The notes under the pieces are model-generated. The model did no database searches, had not been told where the DNA came from, and saw only the letters and a program-made list of their open reading frames with translations. Position numbers and translations under genes: made by a program. Source: Annona cherimola (Eukaryota; Streptophyta; Magnoliopsida; Magnoliales; Annonaceae). Taken from it: DNA of 64,000 bases. Of this stretch, positions 37,393-48,270 are shown piece after piece; position 1 is the first letter of the stretch, and every line of letters begins with the position of its first letter. The stretch is from assembly GCA_030490835.1 (NCBI GenBank), contig CM059971.1:49648012-49712011 (forward strand). Direction: 5' to 3'.

Positions 37393-37555
37393 CACGGACT
37401 GCAGTCTGTGATGTGATTTTGAAAATTATTCTTAAATATAGACTTCGGTCTAAGATTTTTGTGTATATGGATGTAGGCTGCGGTCTGGGATCCCGGTTTA
37501 AAAGGACATGGGCTGCGGTCTGTGGTTCTTCAAACCAAACAGACTGCGGTCCGTC
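37393..37555 (+). repeat. Five-fold CGGTCTG hairpin repeat in D
   Basis: Short near-palindromes of the type GACTGCGGTCTG recur five times, spaced 30-55 bp (for example around 37395, 37443, 37475, 37508, 37543). Each can fold into a small stem with the loop GC or TTC. The function is unknown. Confidence 0.6.
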
Positions 37556-38061
37556 ATAATAACGTACGGTGCACCAGTACAAGTAACAGGCAAGTTGAAG
37601 AGCACGGTTGGGATGACCGGGGCCCACTCTCCATAAGGCCAAGTTGCTAAGAGATGGCAGGAGTGCCAGCGGCGCCCTCCCTGAGATGAGAGCAGGATAA
37701 ATAAACAGCCGCTAGGCTAGCATGTTGTTAAGGATTCTCTTCCAAAAGGTAGCATGATCACTTGCTAAGTGTCAATACTGGATGGGAGATGCATTTGCAT
37801 ATGTTTATAAAAAACCCAAAGATTGGGATATAAAAGCATCTATACAAAAAGTTATCCTAAAAGGAATTTTTATGAGCTAATATGCATAAGTTACCCTAAA
37901 AGAGAGGGTGTTTTACACAAAAGTGTAAATAACAGGAATAAAAGGAAATATTTTTATGCAAATGCAGTTATGAAAATGGTTTATGTATTTTATTTGCCTT
38001 GTTTGCTATAAACATGCCTCAAGACGGGGATTATGAAAAAGATTTATGTAAAACTTGGATT

Positions 38062-38559
38062 GGACATAAAAATGTCCTTTTCTAAAGAGCCTAAATGATA
38101 AGGGTTTATGGACATGAGAATGTCCAATGTTAATGTGTTGGAAATAAAAAGTGCTTTAGGACATATGAATGTACATTGCCAAAGGAAGCTATATGAAAAA
38201 TGTTTTGAGACATAAAATGTCTCTTGGCTAAAGGATTTTATGATGGCTTATGTTAATGATGTTTTAGGACATGAGGATGTCCTCCTTTGCCTAAGGATTT
38301 ATAAGAAAAATTTTTTGGACGTAAAACGTCCACTGGCAACCGATGATTTCATGTAATGGCTATGAACATTAAAAATGTTCATATAAGATTAAAGGGAACT
38401 CATTAGAAAAGGTAAAATGTATATGTTTTACCTTAACAAGCCCAGGTGCGGCTTGTAAATGATTTTAAAAATGAATATCTTATGAAAACATTCAAGGACA
38501 TGGAATTGTCCTCATAAACAAAGGATTTCACGATGATATTTTAGGACATATACATGTCC
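38062..38559 (+). repeat. Nine-unit array of GGACATnnnnATGTCC hairpins in D
   Basis: Palindromic units at 38062-38077, 38110-38125, 38159-38174, 38207-38223, 38267-38282, 38317-38331, 38364-38380, 38496-38511 and 38544-38559. Several have compensated changes (GGACGT...ACGTCC, GAACAT...ATGTTC, GAGACAT...ATGTCTC), so pairing is kept while sequence changes. Spacing is mostly 47-60 bp. The intervals carry loosely repeated 'aaggatttatga' phrases. Confidence 0.8.
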
Positions 38560-38715
38560 TCAGGAAAAAGGTATTCCCGTTGTTTATGAAAAAGGTTTTC
38601 AAGGAAGCTTTGCCCTAAAGATAAAATGCTTGCTTACTGAGTTGTCACTCACGTTTTGTTATACCAGCCCTTAGACAGGTACCGAGGAAACTCAGAAGGT
38701 TGCGAACCTAAGACG

Positions 38716-39790
38716 TAGGGGTGCAACTTGGTACCGGGTCGGTCCGAACCCGCCCGACCCGACCCGGTACCAAAATAAAAAATGGGTTTCATTTTTTAGA
38801 TTTTTCCCAAAATAGACCCGATTTCAAACCGACCCGTAGAAACCCGAAATCAAAACTGGGTTCGCACCAACCCGGTACCAAAACTCGACCCGGTCCGAAC
38901 CCGGTGTAATTTATATAATTTTTTCATAAATTATACATGTTTTTTTGGAGACATGAACTCATTTGAATTTTGAATTTGTTTAAGAGTGGATGTAAACGTA
39001 TTTAAAATTGAGATTTGTTTATATTGTCATTTTAAATTTGGATTGCACTTAAATTAGATTGGAATGTTGAACCATTATGCTTAGTGTATTTAGATTTAGT
39101 TGCTTTGGATAACTGTTATGTGAATTATGTTTGAATTTGAGTTGACATGATAAATCTATTTCATATTATACTTTCTGTTAATATGAGAAATCTATTAGTT
39201 TGAATTTCAGATTGTAGTATACTTTTGATTCATATTTTAAGTTTATTGATATGACAAGTGGTCAATTTCTATTTTAGCAATTTGTATGATAAATATTCAG
39301 TTTGAATTCAATTTCAGCAATTTGTATGATAATGTTTAGTTTCAACTACAATAGTTGGTATGATATGTTCATTTTCTATTTGCTACACTTGAGTAATTTC
39401 CATTAGCTATTAAATATAAATGACCAACTAGTTATAAAACTAACTAATTTGTCATTTATTTGTGTCTATAGGGTACTGAAAAATTGCTTGCAGAGTTCAT
39501 TCAAAGAATATTGCAGAATTCAGTATGATGTTGCAGAATTCTTTGAAAGGATGTTGCAGAATTCAGCATGAGGCTTGACTTCATAAACACAAGTATGTAT
39601 ATTCCAATAATTTTCTTTTATATTACAATTAAATTTGGAAAAAAAACAGTTTATTGGTAACCTGAATTCTAACCCGAAACCAAACCAAAACCAATGCAAA
39701 CCCGGTCCTAACCCGGTCCGAACCCGGATTAAATTCTTAGGGTTTGGCTTTACTCCAACCCGGTATAACCCGACCCGAGTTGCACCCCTA
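38716..39790. mobile_element. Non-autonomous hAT transposon nested in D
   Basis: 1075 bp with terminal inverted repeats TAGGGGTGCAACTTGG / CCGAGTTGCACCCCTA and a perfect 8-bp TSD CTAAGACG (38708-38715 and 39791-39798), which together define the hAT superfamily. Both subterminal regions are made of GGGT/ACCC-rich repeats (ccgacccgg, gtccgaaccc), while the middle is AT-rich. There is no transposase frame. Confidence 0.88.
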
Positions 39791-41540
39791 CTAAGACGTG
39801 GAGGAAGGTACGTGATGATAGCCTTGAAGGCTATGAGGAATGGAAAAATATTAATATGCTAAGGTAAGCTAATTGTGTATATGAACTTAGTTAGAATTCT
39901 AAGTTCCATGTTTATGTGTATATGAACTTAGTTAGAATTCTAAGTTTCATGTGAGTCAATGACTAAATGTATGCAAGTATGATGTGTACAATGATTGAGT
40001 GAATAATGACAGGCATGAAAGGATGCTATGAATGAAATGATGAATTCTATTATAAGTGAAATGTCACAATGTGTGATGATTGCTATATAAAGTTATGAAC
40101 GATGATAGATGAAAACGAAAAAAAAAATTTGGACGAGATTCAATTAAGAACCCGCTGTGTGATCAGGGCAACAATCCTAATTCACATTTACCAATCGATA
40201 GATCTTGAGGTAAGGAAGTGACGTTTCGGTTTGGGGCTCCACAGATAGCTTGGAATCCTTGAATCTTAACTATATCGCATTGGTTCTTTTTAATTGTATT
40301 GTGTATGGATTTACTAGCCCAAGTTCATTAATCTCTATATATGTCTTCCAACATTATATAAAACTAATTACACCCTATTTAATTGTTATGTTTCCATTCC
40401 ATTAAATAAAGTGAAATTAATAAGTTCATAACCTGTTTAATGACTACACAGGGTTTAACGGTATATTCTATCCGTTAAACAACTCCCCTTAACAAAGAGG
40501 AAACCTATGCCTTGCACATGGATCTAGCAGAGATTTTTCTCTTCCAAGGATAAATCAAGCAATTAAATCATCTTACAAGGTAGCTAATCTTGTAAAAAAC
40601 ATTAAATCCACACATGCAAAGGTAAATCATACACAATCATATATAAAATCAAATATTCATTCATGAAATTCAAAGAACTAAAAACAATATAGTTTAGAAT
40701 TCAATTCATCCTAACTATCCATCTAATGGAGGTTTAGTTCAAAAACATGATCTCAACATCCATTACATCCATATAAAAAGTATCCATGAAAGCAGAGAAA
40801 GAAAATTAGAAAGAAATAGAGAAAACTGTTTTCCGGCGGCTTCCACCAACGGGGTTAAATCCTCTCTTCAATCTGTGCTTTAATCACAATTTCCTCTTTC
40901 TCTTGCTGTGTAATTCATTTATGGGCTCTCTCCTCTCTCCTTTCGCCTGCGAACCCCTTAGGATCTATTTATAGAATCCAGTTGCATAGCCTACGCATTG
41001 AAATTTGCGCATACGGATGCGTATTGGTGCCTAGGCGCCAATTCTCTGTGTGCTAGGCAACTTGGAACTTTTTTGCAAACCCTAGGATTTCATGCCTTGG
41101 CACCTAGGCGCCAACTCTCTGAAAGTAGTATGACTTGTGGCTTCAAAAATCCTGCTGTGCTGCTTTGCATGTTAGTAAGGTGGCGCCTGGGCGCCCCTGG
41201 ATGATACCTAGGCGCCAACTCACTGGAAGCCACTTATTTTTTGAATTTTTTTGGAGTTCTGGCAAAGGCACGTAGGGTAGCGCTCGGGCGCCATTCACTT
41301 GCCTCGTGACTTGATCTCGATCTGCATTCCACTCACCCGCATGTCTTCATATGTCCCGTCCTTCTTGCAAAAGATGGAAAAACTAAGTAAATGGACTAAA
41401 AATTCCTAAAAACTAAATAATGCGAGTTGAGTGGAAATTAAGCTAAATGAATGCAAACTAAGCTCAATCTCACGGACTAACGCATAAATAAAGTCTAAAA
41501 TGGGCCTTGATAACTCGTATTTTTACGAGTTATCAATGAA

Positions 41541-41614
41541 AATTTTTCATATAAAAGTTTTTGAAATGGAAAAAATGATGTGATGTGATAAAAATAATAA
41601 TGGGATATAAAGAA
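41541..41614. mobile_element. Right piece of the MITE split by element A, itself truncated
   Basis: After A's right TSD the MITE sequence continues ('gaaaatttttcat...aaagtttttgaaatgg...atgatgtgatgtgat') but stops near 41614, where protease-upstream sequence of element F begins. The MITE's right end and F's 5' part are absent, so a deletion removed both. Confidence 0.65.
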
Positions 41615-42367
41615 TATTTTTAAAGAATTCTTGGAGGTATTAAAGCAATTGCATATCAATATACCTCTTGTGGAAGCTTTGGAACAAATGCCTAGCTATG
41701 CCAAATTTATGAAGGATATATTGTCAAAGAAAAGGTGACTAACAGAATTTGAAACAGTGGCGTTAACAGAAGAGTGCAGTGCTATGGTGCAAAGAAAGTT
41801 GCCGCCCAAACTCAAGGACGCAGGGAGCTTTATCATTCCATGTGCAATTGGAAATCATTATTTTGGGAGAGCTCTTTGTGATTCGGGAGCCAGTATTAAT
41901 TTAATGCCAAAATCGATATTCAGGAAACTTGGCATTGGGGAAGCACGACCTACTACTGTAATGCTGTAATTGGCAGATCGCTCCATGACATATCCAGAAA
42001 GAATTATTGAAGATATGCTTGTCAAATTGGACAAATTTATATTTCCAGCAGACTTTATTGTTCTGGATTATGAAGAGGACCGAGATGTGCCAATCATTTT
42101 AGGTTTGCCATTTCTCACAACTGACAAGGCGATTATCGATGTGTAGGCTGGTGAGCTGACCATGTGTGTACAGAATGAAAAAGTCATATTTAATGTGTTT
42201 AAGGCAATGTAGTTTCCGAATGATCTAGAGGAATGTTTTATGATCGATGTGGTGGACTCGGCGGTCCAAGCCGAATTCCAAATTCATTCTCACAAGGACA
42301 TTCTGGAAGCATCGTTGATCGGAGAAGTGAATGAAGCTGATGAAGAATCAATTGAGATGATACGTCA
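41615..42367 (+). pseudogene. Element F gag end and protease
   Basis: Encodes LVEALEQMPSYAKFMKDILS, an in-frame TGA at 41736-41738, then protease with PPKLKDAGSFIIPCAIGN, the active-site phrase ALCDSGASINLMPKSIFRKL, and FIVLDYEEDRDVPIILGLPF. A TAA at 41967-41969 and later stops (42145, 42211) break it. The catalytic triplet here is DSG; element A has DLG. After about 42300 the frame leads into the RT spacer and stops at the D-type LTR. Confidence 0.82.
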
Positions 42368-45290
42368 TGTGATACCCAAACCCAAGTAGGGCTCATATAT
42401 GTGCATTTGTTATGTAAACATGACTCATATATTATTTGAATGATTTATCAATGATTTTAATGTTTTAATGAATTATTGCAATTAGGACTAATGATTAAGA
42501 AATGATGATTAGAATTAATCGCCATAGGCTAATGTGGGTCAATATGATTAAAGTGACCTAATGAGGATAAAAAATATTAATGTGCAATGAATAATTATTT
42601 CATTTATCATGAATTAATTAATGGAGATTAGAATGATAATTATGAAATTAATGTGATAAATGTTAGAAAATTCATAACTTGACGCCTATAAGGCGGATTG
42701 AGACGAGATTTGAAAGGTAAGCACATGATTATGTGCCCAATCTTATGGATTGATTGGATTATGAAAATTATGATGAGATTAGGAAGATAATTATTTATTT
42801 TTATCCCTAATCCAAAAGTTAATTTTAAATGACTATAACTTGAGATAGAAAGGTCGTTTTCAGATGAAATTTGAAACGAACGGATAAAATGATATGGTGA
42901 ATGTTATGGAAGAATTTGATTAAACTAATTATCATGAGAACATACTTAATTACAAAAGGAAAAGGGACATTGACTTTATGCTCTATAAAATAACATTGCA
43001 TTTATGTAAAAGCTAAGGGATTAAATGCATAAGATATGACACATATGAGGTGTCAAAAGGAGGTAATTTCAAGTGAAATTTGTGGATTTAGTTAAATGGT
43101 AAAATTCATGATATTATCAAGTGGTTACTGCAAGGTTTAATGACTATAGGTATAGCCTCAGAGGCATGGAGAGGTGGCACATGGTGGTGACGTCCAAGGG
43201 CCTTCCTCATGGATTTTTTTGATTTTTTAAGATGCTGAATGAGCATCTAAGTAAGCTACCAAGCTAGGGTGAGTAAATGAAAAGAAGATAAGGTTGATTT
43301 TGTGGAAAAAATGCCATAGAATGCATGCCATGTGGACGTCTACATGTGGACAGCTAGGAGGGCTAAATTTAGCCATGATTTGATGAATTCCATGTCATCA
43401 AGGGATAAGAGGGCATTAAAATACCCTATCTATGATGTGAAAAAGTGGGCCCCAAAAATCAAAAATTACAAAAAGGGGAGCACTCACATGGGAGGTCCAT
43501 TTGGAGGGTGGTTTAGAGAGAGAAAATTCTCTCCAAGTAAGGCAGCAAGGGACGTCCCAAGTCCAGCAAGGAAAGGAAAGAAAAGAGGAGAAAAGGGGAA
43601 GGAAAAGAAGGGAGGAAAGAGAAGAATTCAAGTTGGGAAAGTTGGATTCAAAGTTTGCTTAGAATTAAGTGAGTATGAATTGAGTTTTTGATCCTTTAAT
43701 CTTAAGTTTCCTACCTCTATCTATGGGTCATAAATTTGATCCATAATGAACCCTTAAAAGATGATTTATGATGCCCTTAATTAGGGTATCGAATGAGGAT
43801 TAAATGAGAGAAATGAATTCAAGGGTTTAAAGAGGATAAATGGGATGCTAGTCTTGAATATGATGATTAAACCTAGTTGGAATTTTCTTAATTCCACATA
43901 TTAAGTTGCTGTTTTGATTTATTATCATAATTAGATTTTGATTCATGATTAAATGAATTATATGTGTTGATTCGGTGTAAATTATAAACCCCAGAAAGGA
44001 TTGAACGTAGGGTTAATGGTATGAATGAATTTTCACTCTTTTTAAGTGAATATGAAGTATGAATTAACCCAACTAAATCATGGATGAATTAAAGGGTAAA
44101 ATACTCTAAATTAATGATGCATGGGACGTCCAACATAGGTGGATGAGATTTACCCAAATCTGATTTTTAATGGGATATATGATGTGGAAGTCCAAAGGGT
44201 GGCCGGAGACTTGGCGCCTAGGTGCGGTAGCGGCCATGGGGCGCCGCGGCGCCAGTCACCACATATGTGAATTTAGCATTTGTCTTGGGAAATGTTAAAA
44301 GGAGGATAAATTGCAGTCATTTAATGAATATCACAAGACACATGGACATCCAAAGGTGACCAAGAAAGGGATGTCAAGATGGACGTTAAGATAAGAATGA
44401 TGCCAAAATTTCGATTTTGGAACCATATGATTTAGGGATTAAAATTCCATGAATATATCCTAAATTATGGTGCTGTTTTGTTAATTAATTTTAATCTCAA
44501 AATTTGAGATTAATATATGAGGCCTGAATCATCAATTATGTGCCTAAAGTATCGATAGCTGAAATGTGAAAAATATGTGAAAAATGATGAATGGGAGGTA
44601 ATGAACGTTTTAATGATGATTAATGAATGATTATGATGTACATGAATGTTCACTCTATATACGGCTATAGAACATGGTATGGAATGAATGGATGGTATCA
44701 TGCACAAGTACGTGCTACGTATGATACCCGACTTGAAATCCAAGTGGGTTATGCATGTTAATGATTAATGGGTTGGAAAACTAAGTTGTATGCAAGAAAA
44801 TAAGAATTATATGAATGCAATGTTATTCTTATGTGTATAGGCAAAGGCAAAGAAAAGATTGACATGGAAAGCTAACGCGACGTAAGTAAGCAAACAGTTT
44901 TTTAAATGATTTTTGCTTTATCAAATTATGATACAATGATTGTCAATGATATTCTAAATGCTTTGAATCATTTATCAATTGATTGTTGAAATTATTTCTA
45001 AGTTGTTTAAGGATGGCCATTCCTTTAGTTCAATATGTGTTGAAATGCTATTTACAATTGTGATAAATGATTTATACCATGCTTTATCAAATGATGATGA
45101 AAAATGAGGCTTTAAGAGTTTATGAATGAAAAATCATGCTAGCATATCAAAGATCATGTTTATGACAAGTTCATGTGCACAAATCATTAGGTCCACCTCA
45201 AAGGTATAAGCGGACCGATTGTCCCATTTTGGTGTGACTAAGTCGCTAAGATAAGCCAAGGCCGGCAGCGCCCTCCTTAGAATGGGAGAA
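42368..45290 (+). mobile_element. Truncated D-type LTR inside F
   Basis: Begins TGTGATACCCAAACC, resembling the D start TGTGAAACCCCAACC, and the first 300 bp parallel D ('ggagatta', 'tgaggata', 'aattaattaatgg' phrases). Around 45190-45280 it has the GC-rich block (aagtcgctaag...ggccggcagcgccctcc) also found in D near 37640 and E near 55200. The LTR 3' end is missing: integrase sequence follows directly at about 45290. No coding frame holds up in this stretch; a purine-rich low-complexity frame at 43332-43691 is not convincing. The region around 44210-44260 is rich in GGCGCC. Confidence 0.65.
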
Positions 45291-45780
45291 GACAGTACAA
45301 AACTCATCTTGGAATGTCTCCTTATCAGTTGGTTTATGGTAAAGCCTGTCATTTGCCACTTGAATTGGAGCATAGTGCATATTGGGCAATCGAGAAGTTA
45401 AATTTGGATATGCGTCAAGCTGGTGAGCGAAGACTTTTGCAGCTTAACGAATTGGATGAATTTAGGATGCAGGCTTATGAGAATGCCAAGATTTACAAGG
45501 AGAAAGTGAAGAGATGACATGACAAAAGGATCTTGCCAAGGCGATTTGATCCAGGTTAAAAAGTACTACTCTTTAATTCCAGACTGAAGCTCTTTCCTAG
45601 CAAATTTAAGATGCGATGGTCAGGCCCATTTATTGTTTTGAAAATAATTGATCATGGAGCAACAGAAGTATTAAATGAAAAGTCGAATGGAAGTTTTGTA
45701 GTGAATGGGTAGAGATTAAAGCATTATATGGGAGAAGATCGCAGTGCTGCAAGGAAGTGGTGCTTTTGAAAGATCCATCG
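45291..45780 (+). pseudogene. Element F integrase, C-terminal part
   Basis: Opens in [20 protein letters not shown] and continues [40 protein letters not shown] and [20 protein letters not shown], closely parallel to element A. Stops: TGA at 45515-45517 (Trp expected), TAA near 45558 and TAG near 45710. The catalytic core is absent because of the deletion at the LTR junction. Confidence 0.82.
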
Positions 45781-47349
45781 AAGAATGGAATGTTGGACTG
45801 AGTACACTAAACTTAGCGCTGAATGGGAGACAACCCATTATCTCTTTTTGATTTTTATTCCGAGGCATGGCTTTATGATCTACCTTATGCGCCTTGAAGC
45901 AGGGGAACCTGGAACGATCATCCGGTTTGGAAGCATTCAGACCAATAAGAATTTGATTCAGCACAAGGTCAATTCTTATTCAATTGGTTGGATGATTGTC
46001 ATAATTTTGGAGTGCGATAGTGAACTCCTTAAGTGGAGGAGCTCAAGATCATAGTAGTTTAAAATCCATCAGTTCAAAGAGCTTCTCGCTCGAGTTGCAA
46101 CTTCAATTTATGCAATGGTTTGACACAACACAAAATGAAAAGATTGCAATTTTTGTTGTATTTCCAGTACATCTAAGAAAGAAGAGTACGAGACTTCACT
46201 CCAAGTACTAAATGATCAATTTGATGTGAAGCAACTGTTCAATCCTGTGGCTAGAACAATTTAGAGCAAAAGGGTATCGGTGCCCTAGCACCGCACGATG
46301 TAGCGTGATGCACCAAGCCTCCAGAAAATCAGTGCCTAGGCGCCAAACAATCGGAGCTTTGGGGCCAATGCGTGGACAGCTCGACCTGAACGAACTTAAA
46401 AGCTTTGGGTTAAGGTTAAAATCCTAACCCAAGTCGCGACGCCGTACAACCCCTCTCCCTCCTCCTTCCCTCTCCTCCTCCAAACCTTAAGCACACCTCT
46501 CCCACTCTCCTCTTCTCCTTCATCTTTCTCATCCTCCCTTCTCCACCATCTCTCCTTATCTATCTCATCTTCCTCTTCCTTCCATTGCATTTTCCCCTTT
46601 TCCACCTCTCAATCTCCATTCTAAATCTCCTAATCCAAGTTCTTCCCTTCCCTTTCTCAATTCCCTCTTTATCCCCCTTCATTGCTCACCATTTTCCCCT
46701 CATCTCTCCCTACCATTCCTTCCCTATAATCATCTCTATCTCCGATCATCGCCGAACCCGCGCTGTCAGTCGAGCGGCACCTAGGCGCCATATGGGCCGC
46801 GCTGCAGCCCCAGTACAGAACGTGCTCCTCAACACAACTTGGAATGCTCAAGGGGTAACCTCTTCTTGCTTTCATTTAGTCGATTTATCTTGCTATTGGT
46901 TCATGAAATTAATATGGATGTGTTGGTGAATGTGGAATGGTGACTTGGAGTTGCTGGCTTGAATTTTGGATTGCTGTTTGGAATTTCAGGGGCATCTATT
47001 TGTGATTGGTTTGGATTGACGTGAAGCAAATTTATTAGAGGACTTTGTAGTCGGAATTGCATGATAATTGGATTATTGACGGGGAGTATACTTATTAGGG
47101 CTCTGTTTGGCTACATTGGAAGAAAATTTTGATATTGTAGGTGTTTGGTTGGTTCAACATTAGTGAATTATGTTGGTAGTGTGGATATTTGAGAGATGGC
47201 TTTGAATCATTGAATTTGATGTGAATTGCTTCGTATTTGCACAAGCCTTTAAATAGTATACTGATTCACTACAGAAAAGGCATCTTATACTTGAGAGAGG
47301 GGTTAAGATTAATGCATTCTCAGATGCTTTCATAAACTCGCTCCATTCC
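45781..47349 (+). other. Spacer of element F between pol and the extra ORF
   Basis: It starts with the same 'agcgct-aatgggag-caacccat' phrase that follows the integrase in A. It has a CT-rich low-complexity stretch (46440-46740) and two GCCTAGGCGCC-type palindromic motifs (about 46337 and 46785). No coding frame can be supported. Confidence 0.55.
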
Positions 47350-48270
47350 CGAAGATGACAAAAGTTCATGGAGCAACCCCAGCCGGCCATTGTCCCTGTG
47401 GTGAAGGAATTCTATGCAAATGCCGTCGAGCATGATCAGGGGCGGGTAAAAGTCCGAGGAAAAATTATTCCCTTCCATCCTCAAGCCATTAATGCAGTTT
47501 ATGAGTTACCTAACATTGATTATCCGGACCAGTATGAGGAATTTTTGGAGGGAGATGAGAAGAATATCGCAGAAATCACTCAAGCTTATTGCGAAGAGCC
47601 ACCATAATGGAAGTTAATGGGTGAGGAATTGACATCTTGAAAGCGGGGTGCCCTACGGTATCATGGGAAGATGTGGTTCTATTTCATATCAGCCCGGATG
47701 ATGCCATTGACCCACTTGAGTGACATTACTATGGACCGAGCGCTTCTCCTTCACGCTATATATTCTAACTTATCCATAGATGTGGGGGAGATTCTTATTT
47801 AATCAAATATGCACCAATCTAGGGCACCTAGAGGAAGCTACTGGTTCCCGTTGCTCATAACAAGGTTATGTAAGAGAGCTGAAGTGCGATGGGAAGCCAC
47901 AGAAGATGTGTTGAACTGCCAAGCCATTGGAGATGATCAATTTTTCTTAACAGAACCCCGAGTCCGGACTTTCACAGCTCATCCAACATCCCAGCCACCA
48001 CCCGCCTCTTCATCTAGACCGCTCCCGACCAATGTTAGGCTTGCCAACCTAGAGAACTTAATGGCAGCTCAGGTTCAATTTCTACAGCAGTCCAATCGGG
48101 TAATGGAGGCATATTTTAGGAGGCTCATGGAGGACCAGCAGATTGACATGACAGCATTACCACTATTCCCGTCAACACCTCTAGAGTTTCAAGCCTGCTT
48201 TGGCCAGCCTTCATGTCGGACTGGCGGAGAGAGTGAGCATGACGACAATTCATCTTCATCAGATGCCTAG
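47350..48270 (+). pseudogene. Athila extra ORF (putative plant transposon protein domain) of F
   Basis: One reading frame from about 47368 to the stop at 48270, broken by TAA at 47605-47607, TGA near 47638 and TAA near 47800. It contains PVVKEFYANAVEHDQGRVKV, RGKIIPFHPQAINAVYELPN, FISARMMPLTHLSDITMDRA and LLITRLCKRAEVRW, then a Pro/Ser-rich linker, a predicted helix (LENLMAAQVQFLQQSNRVME) and an acidic tail. This protein is found 3' of pol in Athila-type and related elements; its function is not established. The conserved first part is the recognised plant transposon protein domain. Confidence 0.78.

Larger units (their letters stand above)
35600..40243 (+). mobile_element. D: long solo LTR (chromovirus-type) in the 5' LTR of A, with nested hAT
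   Basis: 4644 bp, TGTGAAACCCC...GGGGCTCCACA, perfect TSD GATAG (35595-35599 and 40244-40248). Its start and end resemble those of the LTRs of element E (TGTGAAACCCCG...GGGGCGCCACA, and the shared 'gtgatcagggcaacaatcct' phrase before the end), so it is the same lineage but another family. Without the hAT it is about 3.57 kb and non-coding: a long LTR without internal region. It contains two unusual hairpin-repeat arrays (37393-37555 and 38062-38559). Confidence 0.82.
19845..41535 (-). mobile_element. Element A: Athila-type Ty3/Gypsy retrotransposon with four nested insertions
   Basis: TG...CA-bounded LTRs at 19845-23882 and 35343-41535, TSD ATGAA at 19840-19844 and 41536-41540. On the minus strand the order is 5' LTR, PBS, gag, protease, RT-RNase H, integrase, a remnant of the extra ORF, PPT, 3' LTR. 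The Asp-tRNA-type PBS, the GGAGGTG-TGATAA PPT/LTR junction and the pol phrases identify the Athila lineage. Removing nested B1, B2, C and D leaves LTRs of about 1.5-1.6 kb. In a stretch of about 400 aligned LTR bases I counted 18 substitutions (about 4-5%), so the insertion is older than element E. Coding parts have frameshifts and stops; the copy is dead. Confidence 0.92.
35343..41535 (-). repeat. 5' LTR of element A (right copy), interrupted by D
   Basis: TGACGAG...GTTATCA on the plus strand. Outside D (35343-35599 and 40249-41535) it aligns with the left LTR. It has the same ctaggcgcc-type palindromes around 41030-41300, near where the left copy has them. Confidence 0.9.

Noticed and set aside
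38062..38559. CRISPR-like array
   Set aside because: Units are palindromic but not identical repeats, spacers are themselves similar to one another, and the array lies inside a plant LTR bounded by a TSD.
35343..41535. Unusually long 6-kb LTR of element A
   Set aside because: The length is explained by D and the hAT nested in it; the left LTR is similarly lengthened by B1.
43332..43691. Basic lysine-rich protein
   Set aside because: It is a low-complexity purine tract within the D-type LTR with no domain and no counterpart frame in D.
47809..48270. Independent host gene
   Set aside because: It is in the same frame as the Athila extra ORF upstream, separated only by stops, and its tail matches the remnant in element A.
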